Shown here: positions 1 through 10,015 of the stretch, piece after piece | How the letters are laid out: each line of letters begins with the position of its first letter | How positions within the stretch are numbered: the stretch's first letter is position 1 | Assembly (NCBI GenBank): GCA_025054525.1 | Contig: JANWZJ010000012.1 | Coordinates: forward strand, 1-37,960 | Length of the DNA: 37,960 nt | Reading direction: 5' to 3' | DNA from: Bacteroidia bacterium | GTDB taxonomy: Bacteria; Bacteroidota; Bacteroidia; SpSt-205 | Made by a program: the position numbers and the translations under genes | Notes under the pieces: model-generated | Seen by the model: the letters and a program-made list of their open reading frames with translations, nothing else | What the model was told of the DNA's origin: nothing | Database searches by the model: none

Positions 1-1280
1 GAGATTACCTGCTTATTGTACGGGGTAAGCCTGAGCATCGGTTTGAAGAAGTACTAAGCTGGGCGGTCAGTCCAACAGGAGAGGTAATTGCTCTCCGTCA
101 TCGCATGCAGGGTATGCAGCGTGTGTATCTCAACGGCGAAGAAGGGCGACCACTGGATGAAATCTCTTCCCTTACCCTGTCTCCTGACTACAAGTCTCTC
201 GCTTACATCGGTAGAAAAGGAGAAGAAATCTTTGTCTTCTTAGATAATGTAGGCATGGGACCCTACCTTCAAGTAAGCAACCTTACCTTCCGTCCTGGGG
301 AGCGTAGCGACCTCTTTTTCGCCTATCAAAAAGAGAAAAACTGTTGGGAGATTTCTGACCATTTGCAAAATACCTATGGTGAGCCCGCACCTTACATAGA
401 CCTGCTCACCTTTTCACCGAATGGAAAAAGAATGGTCTATGTGATACTAAAGAATCGTAAGTTTCATCTAAAGGAACGGGACAGTCTTAGTGATCCCTTT
501 GATCAGATTTCCGACATAGAATTCACAGAAGATAGCAAGCATCTCGTATATCTTCTGAGGAAGGGTATGCAGTTTGGTATTGCATGGGATCATGAAGTAC
601 TCCAAATGGCAGAGGGTATTAGTGGGGTAGTTCTCTCGCCGGACAGTCGGTTTGTAGCCTATATCGCTCGCATCAAAGAGCAACAATATCTCTCTATCCA
701 GAAGCAGCGTTTCGGACCTTACGATAGGGTTGATAGACCCTTTATCACACGCACTAAATCTGCAGTGGTGTATGTAGCTACCCTTCATGGTCGTTCCAGC
801 ATCTATGTAAATGGTGCGCCAGAAGCTGGGCCTTTTGAGAATGTGCTTCGGCTTTCGGGGCAGGGCGAAAGCTATGCCGCTGTGGTGCGCAAAGGTAGTG
901 AAGGGCAGATGGTGGTCCGTGATGGAAAAGTAGGTAATGTTTATTCTGCGGTAGAGCATCTCACATGGGATGAGAAAGGCAAGCAGTTGGCTTATACAGC
1001 CCGTCGTAAGGGAGGTTGGTCAGGGGTCGTTTGGAATGACCAGGAAAGCGATCAGTATGAGTTTCCCCAGCATCTTACCTTTGATGACCAAGGGAAAGCC
1101 TTGCTTTTCTTTGCCCGCAAGCGCGACGGATGGTATGCCGTGCTCAATGACACCCCTATACCCGACACCTTAGCCAAGGAAATCGTAGCTCCTCCCGTGT
1201 ATGACCCAAAAAGTAAAAGTTTTGCGTACTTGTATCGCATCGCCAAAGACGTCTACGAAGGAAGGATAACGCTCAAGTAG
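1..1280 (+). CDS. WD40-like/PD40 beta-propeller repeat protein, 5'-truncated by the window edge
   Basis: Frame is open from base 3 (DYLLIVRGKPEHRFEEVLSWAVSPTGEVIAL...) upstream of the listed Met; repeated units of the form LTFSPNGKRMVYV / VVLSPDSRFVAYIAR / LTWDEKGKQLAYTAR. Confidence 0.7.
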   Translation, partial: DYLLIVRGKPEHRFEEVLSWAVSPTGEVIALRHRMQGMQRVYLNGEEGRPLDEISSLTLSPDYKSLAYIGRKGEEIFVFLDNVGMGPYLQVSNLTFRPGERSDLFFAYQKEKNCWEISDHLQNTYGEPAPYIDLLTFSPNGKRMVYVILKNRKFHLKERDSLSDPFDQISDIEFTEDSKHLVYLLRKGMQFGIAWDHEVLQMAEGISGVVLSPDSRFVAYIARIKEQQYLSIQKQRFGPYDRVDRPFITRTKSAVVYVATLHGRSSIYVNGAPEAGPFENVLRLSGQGESYAAVVRKGSEGQMVVRDGKVGNVYSAVEHLTWDEKGKQLAYTARRKGGWSGVVWNDQESDQYEFPQHLTFDDQGKALLFFARKRDGWYAVLNDTPIPDTLAKEIVAPPVYDPKSKSFAYLYRIAKDVYEGRITLK

Positions 1281-1282
1281 GC

Positions 1283-2332
1283 ATGCAGAGCTTCTCCGAA
1301 CGGGATGAAGTTCTGCTGAGAAGGGCTTTGCTGCTGGCGAAGCGCGCCGCCCCCCCTGTCGTAGAACCTAATCCTCGGGTAGGCGCAGTCATAGCGATAG
1401 GAGAACGCATCTTAGGCGAAGGATATCATCGGGAATATGGAGGTCCGCACGCAGAAGTGGAAGCCCTTCAGCAAGTGCGCGAGCGGTCCTTTTTGGCTCA
1501 GGCTACGCTATATGTAACCCTGGAGCCCTGCTGCCACCAGAACAAGAAAACCCCGCCTTGTGTGCCGCAAATCATTCAGATGGGTATTCCTCGGGTTGTT
1601 GTAGGCACGATAGACCCGAATCCCGCAGTTTCAGGTAAAGGCATAGCCCTTCTAAAAGAAGCAGGTGTAGAAGTGGTTCTTGCGCCTGATCCTATTCCTT
1701 ATCGCCGAGTTCTACAGCACTTCTGGGTCAATATGCAAGAGCGGCGCCCCTACATTACCCTCAAGTGGGCGCAAACTTCGGGACATTTCCCTTTTGGAGG
1801 GGGTATCATAGGCAGCCGCACCCAAGGAAAGTGGCCTATTACGGGATTTACAGGAAAAGTTTGGGCGCACCGCCTGCGAGCTCAGCATAGTCATATCGCA
1901 GTAGGGTATCGCACTTGGCTCTTAGACCAGCCGCAGCTTACGACCCGCTATTTTCCCGGAAGCAGCCCTAAGCCCCTGGTATTATATGATGCCAAGCGTC
2001 CTCTACCTTTCCCAGCACCTTCTTTCTTCCACCCTTACGAGGCAATCACGCAGGATTGGCTCAGCGAGCTCTACGAGAAACATAAAGTCGGTTCTATTCT
2101 GGTAGAAGGAGGGGCAGCTCTATTAGAGCAGTTCCTCAAGTCGGGATATTACGACGAGGTGCACGCAATAGTGAGTAATGCTAATCAGTTACCTCCACCT
2201 GAAAGCGCTGTAATGGCTCCCTCATTACCTCCCATGGCTTGGCAGTCTTTGAGACTTAGTACGCAAGAGGAGGTCTGGATAGGAAGGAAGTATTCAACGC
2301 TTCTCGTACCAGGACACACCCACACAATATAG
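1283..2332 (+). CDS. ribD: Bifunctional riboflavin biosynthesis deaminase/reductase RibD
   Basis: N-terminal deaminase motifs HAEVEAL and PCCHQNKKTPPC; C-terminal reductase RPYITLKWAQT...SILVEGGAALLEQFL. Confidence 0.93.
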   Translation: MQSFSERDEVLLRRALLLAKRAAPPVVEPNPRVGAVIAIGERILGEGYHREYGGPHAEVEALQQVRERSFLAQATLYVTLEPCCHQNKKTPPCVPQIIQMGIPRVVVGTIDPNPAVSGKGIALLKEAGVEVVLAPDPIPYRRVLQHFWVNMQERRPYITLKWAQTSGHFPFGGGIIGSRTQGKWPITGFTGKVWAHRLRAQHSHIAVGYRTWLLDQPQLTTRYFPGSSPKPLVLYDAKRPLPFPAPSFFHPYEAITQDWLSELYEKHKVGSILVEGGAALLEQFLKSGYYDEVHAIVSNANQLPPPESAVMAPSLPPMAWQSLRLSTQEEVWIGRKYSTLLVPGHTHTI

Positions 2333-2881
2333 AAATCCCAAAATCGGGGTATATGTAGCAAAGTATCTAAGCTCTAAGTTAGGATAGTGTCCGTAAGGAT
2401 AAACAAGAGCGATTACTATGTAGAGGACTATTATGGATATGGGCATCAGGTATAGAAGAAGTATGTCTCCTTTTTGAGGTACTGCAGTGCGTATGAGTAA
2501 GAGGACCACGATTGTCGCAAGTATTAGCCATACCAAAAAGGTAAAACCGGCCATAAAGTACCTAGGATGTTTGGGCATATGGAGTATCCATGCCGACACA
2601 GATAGACTCTTGTACATAAAAGCGTAATCCGTGAAGAAGGTGTGGTAAAGTAAGTATAAGAGGCGTTTGTGTGAAGGTATGCTAATCCTGTATAGAAGCT
2701 CGGCGGATTTCTCGTTTAGATACATTTCATTATCACAGGTAGGCTCTGAACGAAACTTCTGTGTTCGCAATAGTACCTCTACTAGAAGGTTCTTCAGTTG
2801 ATTTTCTTGAGCTTCAGTTGGTAAAAGTTTGATGAACAAACTCGTATCTACATCCCATCCACCCGATAGCATATAAGTCAT
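2294..2881 (-). CDS. Hypothetical membrane protein with about 3 predicted TM segments
   Basis: 195 aa ORF with hydrophobic stretches FLVWLILATIVVLLLI and LYLMPISIIVLYIVIALVY; no family recognised; overlaps the ribD 3' end convergently. Confidence 0.55.
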   Translation of the reverse strand: MTYMLSGGWDVDTSLFIKLLPTEAQENQLKNLLVEVLLRTQKFRSEPTCDNEMYLNEKSAELLYRISIPSHKRLLYLLYHTFFTDYAFMYKSLSVSAWILHMPKHPRYFMAGFTFLVWLILATIVVLLLIRTAVPQKGDILLLYLMPISIIVLYIVIALVYPYGHYPNLELRYFATYTPILGFLYCVGVSWYEKR

Positions 2882-3056
2882 GCGACTATCTGAGGTGTAG
2901 CCCAGTGCGCGTGCGACTCGTGGCTTACTATGGCTCGGTGCCTACTTTTCATAGTGCTTTGACTTCGGCTAATTTGGGAACTCTTCGGTACTGGCTATCT
3001 CAAGGCCAAGTAGCCCTATTGTTTTTTTAGAAATATCCCGAACCTTCATTTTCGTT

Positions 3057-3064
3057 TATATTTG
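3057..3064 (+). promoter_or_regulatory. Bacteroidota-type -7 box TATATTTG, 4 nt before sdhC ATG
   Basis: TATATTTG-cagt-ATG. Confidence 0.75.
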
Positions 3065-3068
3065 CAGT

Positions 3069-3743
3069 ATGGCACAGGCAGCTTCCCCAGCAGTAGGATG
3101 GCTTCACACCTCTGTCGGCAGAAAGGTCGTCATGGCTGCTACTGGGATCTTCCTCATGACATTCTTAGTAGTGCATCTCTCGGGTAACCTGTTGCTTCTA
3201 CGAGGGGATAGGGGGGCAGCATTTAATGCTTATGCGGAGTTCATGAGCACCAATCCCTTCATTCGCGTATTGGAGGTCTTACTCTTCTTAGGATTCCTCA
3301 TCCACATCTATCAGGGGCTGTACTTCATCCTCAAAGAAAAACAAGCTCGCCCCCAAAGATATACCCTAAATGCTGCTCATGCCAATACTAGCCTCTTTTC
3401 CCGAACGATGCGCATCAGCGCTGTGGTAGTGCTGGTGTTTCTGATTGTACATATGCGACATTTCTTCGTGGAGCATCGTATTCTTGGCACCTCTCTCACT
3501 ATGTATGAGTCATGCAAGATTGCATTTGAGAACCCTCTTTATTCCGCCTTCTATCTATTCAGCTTTCTGCTGTTGGGCTTTCATTTAGTGCACGGATTTT
3601 ATAGTAGCTTTCAGACTTTAGGGGTTATCCTAAATGCCCGAGTAGAGCGCTTAATCCGTACTGTAGGCATAGCCTTCACGGTATTCATCACTGTCGGATT
3701 TAGCGCTATTCCTATTTACTTCTTGGCAGCGAAATATTTTTAA
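3069..3743 (+). CDS. sdhC: Succinate dehydrogenase cytochrome b subunit, single-subunit b558 type
   Basis: Five hydrophobic segments, [13 protein letters not shown]-like N-terminus, conserved His; directly upstream of sdhA and sdhB. Confidence 0.9.
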   Translation: MAQAASPAVGWLHTSVGRKVVMAATGIFLMTFLVVHLSGNLLLLRGDRGAAFNAYAEFMSTNPFIRVLEVLLFLGFLIHIYQGLYFILKEKQARPQRYTLNAAHANTSLFSRTMRISAVVVLVFLIVHMRHFFVEHRILGTSLTMYESCKIAFENPLYSAFYLFSFLLLGFHLVHGFYSSFQTLGVILNARVERLIRTVGIAFTVFITVGFSAIPIYFLAAKYF

Positions 3744-3754
3744 AATTCATACCT

Positions 3755-5734
3755 ATGGCAGAGATAGCAACACCAGTAGCACCCTCTGTAGTGCCAGCGC
3801 CCAGCTGGAGAGAAGGCGAGCTGATTCTACAGAATGCTTGTCCTACTGGGGATTTAGAAAAGCGGTGGACGCGCCATAAAGATAATCTGCGCTTGGTAGC
3901 CCCCCATAATAAGCGTAAGTTGGAGATTATCGTAGTAGGTGCGGGTTTGGCAGGGGCTTCGGCGGCTGCTACTTTGGGAGAGTTGGGCTACCGTGTGAAG
4001 GTATTTGTCTATCACAACTCCCCTCGTCGTGCCCATAGCATAGCAGCCCAAGGCGGCATAAACGCCGCAAAAAACTATCGCAATGACGGAGATAGTATAT
4101 GGCGACTCTTCTACGACACTATCAAAGGGGGAGATTTCCGAGCGCGGGAATCTAATGTATATCGTCTGGCAGAAGTCAGCGTCAAGATTATAGATCACTG
4201 CGTAGCCCAAGGGATACCTTTTGCTCGGGAATACGGAGGCTATTTAGACACTCGTTCCTTCGGAGGTGCCCAACTCATGCGAACCTTCTACGCTCGGGGA
4301 CAGACTGGGCAACAGCTTCTCCTTGGAGCTTATGCCGCCCTCCAGCGTCAAGTAGAACTTGGAAATGTACAGGTCTTCTACAATCACGAACTTCTGGATG
4401 TAGTCGTGGAAGAAGGCAAAGCCAAGGGAGTTATCGTAAGAAACCTCATTACAGGACAAATCTCTCGAGTTGCAGCCCATGCCGTGGTTTTAGCTACGGG
4501 GGGTTATGGAAATGCTTATTACCTTTCCACAAATGCCAAAATGTCCAACGCTACGGCTATATGGCGGGCTCACCGACGGGGTGCTTACTTCGGCAATCCC
4601 AGCTTCGTCCAAATCCATCCTACCTGCATTCCCCAATCGGGTGACTATCAGTCTAAGCTCACCCTCATGAGTGAGAGCCTGCGCAACGATGGACGCGTCT
4701 GGGTGCCGCGCAAAAAAGGCGATACGCGTCCACCTCATGAGACTCCTGATTCCGAGAGATGGTATTATCTGGAGGAGTGGTATCCTGCTTTTGGCAATTT
4801 AGTGCCTCGGGATATCGCTTCTCGTGCAGCAAAGCGGGTATGCGATATGGGATATGGGGTAGGCCCCACAGGTAGAGCGGTTTATTTAGATTTCTCGGAT
4901 GCTATTCGTCGCTTTGGCAGGGAAGTCATCTATCAGCGGTATGGTAACCTCTTTGAAATGTATGAAGAAATCACGGGCGAAAGCCCCTGGGAAACCCCTA
5001 TGCGTATATATCCCGCTGTGCATTATACGATGGGGGGGCTCTGGGTTGATTACAATCTTATGACGAATATAGAGGGGCTGTATGCTATTGGAGAAGCTAA
5101 CTTCTCTGACCATGGTGCGAATCGTTTGGGTGCCAGTGCCCTTATGCAAGGATTAGCCGATGGCTACTTTATCCTGCCTTACACGATAGGGCATTATTTA
5201 GCGACACAGCTCACTCAAAAGCTCTCTACGGATACGGCAGCCTTCGCCGATGCGGAAAAGGAAACGCGCCAACGAATAGGCAACCTTCTCAACACTAAAG
5301 GCACTCGTACGGTGGATGAGTTCCACAGAGAACTGGGTAAAATTTTATGGGACCAGTGCGGATTAGCCCGGAATGCAGAAGGCTTGCGCACGGCTATGTC
5401 TCAAATCCGAGAACTGCGAGAGCGTTATTGGAAGGAAGTCAAAGTAGTTGGCACGAATGAAGGCTTCAATCAGACGCTGGAAAAAGCATTACGGGTAGCT
5501 GATTTCTTAGAACTGGGTGAGCTGATGATAATAGATGCTTATCACCGAGAAGAATCCTGCGGATGCCATTTACGAGAGGAGTATCAGACTGAAGAAGGCG
5601 AAGCCCTCCGCAACGACAAAGATTACGCCTATGTGGCTGCCTGGCAATGGCAAGGGGAGAAAGAGCCCCCTGTTCTTCACAAAGAACCTTTGACTTTTGA
5701 GTTTGTTAAACCTACTGTCAGAAGCTATAAATAA
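3755..5734 (+). CDS. sdhA: Succinate dehydrogenase/fumarate reductase flavoprotein subunit
   Basis: [23 protein letters not shown] motif, [42 protein letters not shown]. Confidence 0.95.
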   Translation: MAEIATPVAPSVVPAPSWREGELILQNACPTGDLEKRWTRHKDNLRLVAPHNKRKLEIIVVGAGLAGASAAATLGELGYRVKVFVYHNSPRRAHSIAAQGGINAAKNYRNDGDSIWRLFYDTIKGGDFRARESNVYRLAEVSVKIIDHCVAQGIPFAREYGGYLDTRSFGGAQLMRTFYARGQTGQQLLLGAYAALQRQVELGNVQVFYNHELLDVVVEEGKAKGVIVRNLITGQISRVAAHAVVLATGGYGNAYYLSTNAKMSNATAIWRAHRRGAYFGNPSFVQIHPTCIPQSGDYQSKLTLMSESLRNDGRVWVPRKKGDTRPPHETPDSERWYYLEEWYPAFGNLVPRDIASRAAKRVCDMGYGVGPTGRAVYLDFSDAIRRFGREVIYQRYGNLFEMYEEITGESPWETPMRIYPAVHYTMGGLWVDYNLMTNIEGLYAIGEANFSDHGANRLGASALMQGLADGYFILPYTIGHYLATQLTQKLSTDTAAFADAEKETRQRIGNLLNTKGTRTVDEFHRELGKILWDQCGLARNAEGLRTAMSQIRELRERYWKEVKVVGTNEGFNQTLEKALRVADFLELGELMIIDAYHREESCGCHLREEYQTEEGEALRNDKDYAYVAAWQWQGEKEPPVLHKEPLTFEFVKPTVRSYK

Positions 5735-5742
5735 CACAGCGT

Positions 5743-6501
5743 ATGCGGTTCACGCTGAGAGTATGGCGGCAAAAAGATGCCAAGTCTCCGGGTCAGTTTG
5801 AAACTTATGAGGTGGATGGCGTACCAGCTGATGCATCCTTCTTAGAGATGTTGGATATTCTGAATGAAAAGCTCATCAAGGAGGGCAAAGAGCCTGTGGC
5901 TTTTGACCATGATTGTCGGGAGGGAATATGTGGCTCCTGTGGTCTATTCATCAATGGCAGAGCGCACGGCCCTCTACCCAACATCACTACTTGTCGGCTC
6001 TACATGCGCCATTTCAAGGATGGGGATACGATTACGATTGAGCCTTTCCGTGCACGTCCTTTCCCAGTAATCAAAGATTTAGTAGTAGATCGCTCGGCGC
6101 TTGATAGGATTATTCAGAAGGGCGGCTATATCTCCGTCAATACTGGAAGTGCCCCCGATGCTAACTCCATTCCCATCGCGAAAGCAGCTGCGGACAGAGC
6201 GTTTGATTATGCGACCTGCATAGGGTGCGGGGCATGTGTAGCTGCTTGTAAGAATGCTTCTGCGATGCTCTTCACCTCAGCGAAAGTGGCGCACCTTGCC
6301 CTGCTACCGCAAGGACAGCCTGAGCGTCGGGAGCGTGTCAAACGCATGGTTGCCCAGATGGATGCAGAAGGCTTCGGACACTGTAGCAATACTGGTGCTT
6401 GTGCCGTGGAGTGCCCTGCGAAGATACCCCTCTCCGCTATTGCCCGCCTTCAAAGGGACTTTATCTGGGCTAATCTCACTCCTGATCCCTACGCCCGCTG
6501 A
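5743..6501 (+). CDS. sdhB: Succinate dehydrogenase/fumarate reductase iron-sulfur subunit
   Basis: [10 protein letters not shown] 2Fe-2S motif and [19 protein letters not shown] / [12 protein letters not shown] clusters. Confidence 0.95.
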   Translation: MRFTLRVWRQKDAKSPGQFETYEVDGVPADASFLEMLDILNEKLIKEGKEPVAFDHDCREGICGSCGLFINGRAHGPLPNITTCRLYMRHFKDGDTITIEPFRARPFPVIKDLVVDRSALDRIIQKGGYISVNTGSAPDANSIPIAKAAADRAFDYATCIGCGACVAACKNASAMLFTSAKVAHLALLPQGQPERRERVKRMVAQMDAEGFGHCSNTGACAVECPAKIPLSAIARLQRDFIWANLTPDPYAR

Positions 6502-8689
6502 CAAAGTGCCATCTTAGACTTAGGCGAACCTGCCTCCCCACTTGGTCAGCGTAGAAGCGCATAAGGTCGGGATAAGCTCGGTACCGAACATTCAGCATGT
6601 TGTCGCCTGTGAGACCTATTTGCCATCGTCCCCGCTCGTAAGCTGTCTCTCCTCCTAAGAGGAGAAAACCGCGTGGCGGTCGGCTGTATTCTGCCCGCAG
6701 GTCATAGGGTCTGCGCGAAAAAGTGTAGCCTATCTGCGCCTCTAAGCGAAACCCTTTCTGGCTGAATTTCCCCCGTCCTCTCAAAGAGGGTGGAGGCAAG
6801 AGGGGCATCGGTATCCAAGTGGCTCTCTGATATTGGACGGCGCCCAGCGTAGCCTGACTGATTATCTCGGCTTCCCAAGGACCGCGCCGCCCAAGAAGCC
6901 ACTTCCCTGAGAAGGTCAGCCAACCGGCAGGCGACTGCATATACAAGATAGAGAGCGAGGCTCCCCGCAGAGAAAGTACCGGCTCCCCTAAGGCTTCCCA
7001 TATCCAAGCGGAACTTCCCCACAACCCTAAGCTCGCTTCTGCCCTGGAAGTGATGAAGGTAGAGCGCAGGCACACTACCGGCTCACTACGAAGGTGATTC
7101 CCTCCGATTTCAAATGCACCTTTACCCTGGTGATAGCCGAAGGCATAAAGCTCCGCAGGGTTAGGCGCTCTTCTAATCAGAGCCAGCTTTAGTCGCATCT
7201 CCAACAGTTGCGACAAAAAAAACTTTTTCTCCAGCTCTACGGCTAAGGGCAAGAATAGCCTTCTTACTTCAGGGAGGGGAGTTCCCCCTGTGCGCGGTAC
7301 GACCTGTAGGAAGGCATAATGTACAGCCTCTACGCGTGTGCCTACTTCCCATGTTTTTCTCCTGTACAGCAGCCAAGCTCCTCCCATCTCCCGCCTAAAC
7401 GAAGGAATAAAGTAAGCATATTGCCGCAGGTTTCGCTGGCGTTGAAGGAATACGCACCCTTCTAAGCCTGTGGTGCTCTGGTAGTTAAGATGGAGGAAAT
7501 GGGTGGTGAGCTGAAGATTGAGGGCGATACCAGTGCCTGCGGTGTAGATTCCGACAGCGTCTTGTTCTTCGCGTAGATTGTACTGCCGTCCGTAGGTGAA
7601 ATAAAACGCATGCCGAGCGCTGGGAACATAGCCTATTCGTATCGAGAAGAGTTCGTGGAGGGCATGCTGGAAAGGAGGGAGGAGTTCATAGTGAAACCGA
7701 GAAGGCACTAAGGGACGAGGGCTACGCATCGCTCGTTCCAAGTCGGTAAGATTGCCTACCTGCATGCCCTGAAAAATCCCCAGATCAGCGATATACGAAG
7801 CGTAGAAGGACTGAATGTGCCAGGCGGAGAATACTTTCTGCAGAGCGAAGCTGAAATGGCCTTGTTGGGTGGTCGTACCTGTGAGGAAGTAGTCGGGTGT
7901 GCGAAGGGTGCCCAGCTTGAGAGCGGAGCCTTGCAGACGATAACCCCAGCCCCGTAGGGTGCCGTGGAGTCGCCCACCTATGATTCCCCCTTTACCATTA
8001 GCTATGCCTGTGGAGAGAAATGTTCCTTCCAGGCGATTCTTGGGAAAAGTCGTGGGTAGCGGAAGGGCTATTACTCCACCTAAGGCTTCTGTACCATAGC
8101 GGACAGCATGAGGGCCCATGCGCACTTCTATTACTTCACTGCTGAAAGGGTCTATTTCGGGGGCATGTTCGGCGCCCCACTGCTGCGAGGCTAACGGTTG
8201 CCCCCCTTGCCAATACGCAATACGCGTGCCTTGCAGCCCTTCCAGTATAGGCTTTTGTATCAGCGGTCCTGCATAGGTTACGGCAACTCCCGGCAGTCCC
8301 TGAATCTGACCCACTAAACCCACTTCTGGAGGCTTCATTTGTTCCAAAGGCGCTGCTTCTATGTACCTCTTTCGCTCATCCTCAATAATCGTTGCATTTA
8401 GGCGCATCTTGCCCTCTATGTGAAGGGGCGCCTCTATTGGAAGGCTAAGAGTAGTCTCAGCAATCATAGTCGCTCCGTGCCAGACGCGCAGGGTGTAAGT
8501 GCCTGGACACAGGCTATGGATATGAAAATATCCTAAGCTATCTGCTTTCTCGCGTAGTTTAGGGGGTAATAGTTCTATATCGGCATACGGAAAGGGTACA
8601 TAACCTGCTAATTCGCAAGGCTGCATGCAGGGAGTTTGCCCATACAAAAAACCCCACAGGGTGAGGGCATACCATCTTTTTGCTACTAT
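6476..8689 (-). CDS. TonB-dependent outer membrane receptor; the ORF track starts at a TTG (8716), but promoter spacing and signal peptide suggest a start at 8689
   Basis: Carboxypeptidase-like N-terminal domain, plug domain ([26 protein letters not shown]...[21 protein letters not shown]), beta-barrel end LRLSLRWHF; signal-peptide-like (I)[17 protein letters not shown]. Confidence 0.85.
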   Translation of the reverse strand: MVAKRWYALTLWGFLYGQTPCMQPCELAGYVPFPYADIELLPPKLREKADSLGYFHIHSLCPGTYTLRVWHGATMIAETTLSLPIEAPLHIEGKMRLNATIIEDERKRYIEAAPLEQMKPPEVGLVGQIQGLPGVAVTYAGPLIQKPILEGLQGTRIAYWQGGQPLASQQWGAEHAPEIDPFSSEVIEVRMGPHAVRYGTEALGGVIALPLPTTFPKNRLEGTFLSTGIANGKGGIIGGRLHGTLRGWGYRLQGSALKLGTLRTPDYFLTGTTTQQGHFSFALQKVFSAWHIQSFYASYIADLGIFQGMQVGNLTDLERAMRSPRPLVPSRFHYELLPPFQHALHELFSIRIGYVPSARHAFYFTYGRQYNLREEQDAVGIYTAGTGIALNLQLTTHFLHLNYQSTTGLEGCVFLQRQRNLRQYAYFIPSFRREMGGAWLLYRRKTWEVGTRVEAVHYAFLQVVPRTGGTPLPEVRRLFLPLAVELEKKFFLSQLLEMRLKLALIRRAPNPAELYAFGYHQGKGAFEIGGNHLRSEPVVCLRSTFITSRAEASLGLWGSSAWIWEALGEPVLSLRGASLSILYMQSPAGWLTFSGKWLLGRRGPWEAEIISQATLGAVQYQRATWIPMPLLPPPSLRGRGKFSQKGFRLEAQIGYTFSRRPYDLRAEYSRPPRGFLLLGGETAYERGRWQIGLTGDNMLNVRYRAYPDLMRFYADQVGRQVRLSLRWHFVSGRRDQE

Positions 8690-8693
8690 GTGG

Positions 8694-8701
8694 CAAAAAT
8701 A
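8694..8701 (-). promoter_or_regulatory. -7 box TATTTTTG, 4 nt before the candidate TonB receptor start codon (ATA)
   Basis: Reverse strand reads TATTTTTG-ccac-ATA-GTA-GCA-AAA. Confidence 0.55.
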
Positions 8702-8720
8702 AGCTATTTGAGGCAAGAGT

Positions 8721-8728
8721 TAACTTTG
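8721..8728 (+). promoter_or_regulatory. -7 box TAACTTTG, 4 nt before the GTG of the DUF6580-like gene
   Basis: TAACTTTG-taaa-GTG. Confidence 0.75.
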
Positions 8729-8732
8729 TAAA

Positions 8733-9239
8733 GTGCAAAGACAAATCTGGGCCTGGCTACTGCTGGTGGGGATAGGGGTTGCTGGCAGGCTTCTCCCGCA
8801 TCCGCCTAACTTCACTCCTGTAGAAGCAGTATCCATCTATGGAGGAGCGTGGCTTCAGCCGATTTGGCTAGCGTATGCTACGCCAGTACTGGTGATGGCG
8901 ATTACTGATTTCATTTTAGGCTGGCATAATCTGTGGCCTTTTACTTGGGGGGGAATGGTATTAGGGGCGGTGTTAGGGAGAAACTGGCTGGAGCCGGGGC
9001 GCTGGCGATCGGCCGCTGGACTGGGCCTTCTGCAAAGCACCCTGTTCTTTCTCATCACGAACTTCGGGGTCTGGCTGCAAGGGTATTACGGCTATACAAG
9101 CCAAGGGCTGATTGCTTGTTATATAGCAGCCATTCCTTTCTATCATTATCAAGTGCTGGGTGCGCTTACTTTTAGTACGCTATTCTGGGCAGCTGAATAT
9201 ACCTTTCTTCGCAGGCTCTCGCCGGCTACGGCAAGATGA
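8733..9239 (+). CDS. DUF6580-like integral membrane protein (putative transport)
   Basis: 168 aa, several TM helices; PHPPNFTPVEAVSIYGGAWL N-terminus typical of this family as I recall it. Confidence 0.65.
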   Translation: MQRQIWAWLLLVGIGVAGRLLPHPPNFTPVEAVSIYGGAWLQPIWLAYATPVLVMAITDFILGWHNLWPFTWGGMVLGAVLGRNWLEPGRWRSAAGLGLLQSTLFFLITNFGVWLQGYYGYTSQGLIACYIAAIPFYHYQVLGALTFSTLFWAAEYTFLRRLSPATAR

Positions 9240-9379
9240 GACGCTTCTTGGCAGCCCCACCCCTCCTAAGCGGCTAAAAAAGCCCATTATTTACAGATGC
9301 TTCGTCGGAGAACCTCTAAAAGCCTGGCCTCTCCCAGCTAAGAAGCAGGTGTCTCTCCTTTGCGAACTTTGCGCCATCT

Positions 9380-10012
9380 ATGAGCGAAAAGCCACTGCCC
9401 AAAGAGGGGATTCTCATTATCGGTACGGGTACGCTGGCGCGCTGGGCAGCCCAAATCGCCGAAGCCAGTGGTATGCTCGTATATGGCTTTACGCCTACTC
9501 GTCAGCACCCTCAAAAAGAACAGGAGGATATTTCCATCCTTCCCCCTATCACGCAAGCTCGGATTTATGGATTGATTCGGCGGGGAAAGGCAGGTTATAT
9601 CTTAGGGCTGACAGACCCTGTGATGCGGGAGCGCATGGCCCACCAACTCTTTGAGAAAACCGAGCACGTAGCCTACTCTTGCATTCATCCTAATGTCTTC
9701 ATCTCTCCTCATGCTGAGATAGGAGGGGGGGCTATCATTTTTCCTTATGTAGTGATTGCTTTCCGAGCCAAGGTAGGAGGGTATGTGGTCTTGGAGAGCC
9801 ATAGCTCCGTAGGTGCCGGCGCCCTCATAGAAGATTTCGTCAATATCGGTAGCGGATGTCATATCGGAGAGGAATGTCGCATCAGTTCCTATGTGCGGAT
9901 AGGGCGAGGTAGCGTGTTATACGCGGGAGTGAAAGTAGGAAAGGGCGCCGAAATCCTCCCCGGCAGTGTCGTACGAGAAGATGTGCGTCCTGGCGAAGTG
10001 TACAGCAGTTAG
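9380..10012 (+). CDS. NeuD/PglD-like left-handed beta-helix acyltransferase
   Basis: N-terminal Rossmann-like IIGTGTLARWAAQIAE then hexapeptide repeats (AEIGGGAIIFPYVVIAFRAKVGGYVVLESHSSVGAGALIEDFVNIGSGCHIGE). Confidence 0.8.
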   Translation: MSEKPLPKEGILIIGTGTLARWAAQIAEASGMLVYGFTPTRQHPQKEQEDISILPPITQARIYGLIRRGKAGYILGLTDPVMRERMAHQLFEKTEHVAYSCIHPNVFISPHAEIGGGAIIFPYVVIAFRAKVGGYVVLESHSSVGAGALIEDFVNIGSGCHIGEECRISSYVRIGRGSVLYAGVKVGKGAEILPGSVVREDVRPGEVYSS

Positions 10013-10015
10013 CGT

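Noticed and set aside
468-959. 163-aa minus-strand ORF
   Set aside because: Fully antisense to the strongly repetitive beta-propeller CDS; low-complexity non-domain translation.
2993-3027. GGCTA...TAGCC inverted repeat followed by a T-run, terminator-like
   Set aside because: Short 5-bp stem, large loop, and no evident plus-strand transcript entering; the T-run may simply be promoter-upstream A/T sequence.
9358-9379. GAACTTTG as a -7 box for the NeuD-like gene
   Set aside because: Mismatch at the conserved first T and an 8-nt spacing outside the pattern; not annotated as a promoter.
9160-9654. 164-aa plus-strand ORF spanning the DUF6580/NeuD boundary
   Set aside because: Overlaps both real genes in another frame; protein shows no domain and is Arg/Ser/Tyr-rich as expected for a shadow frame.
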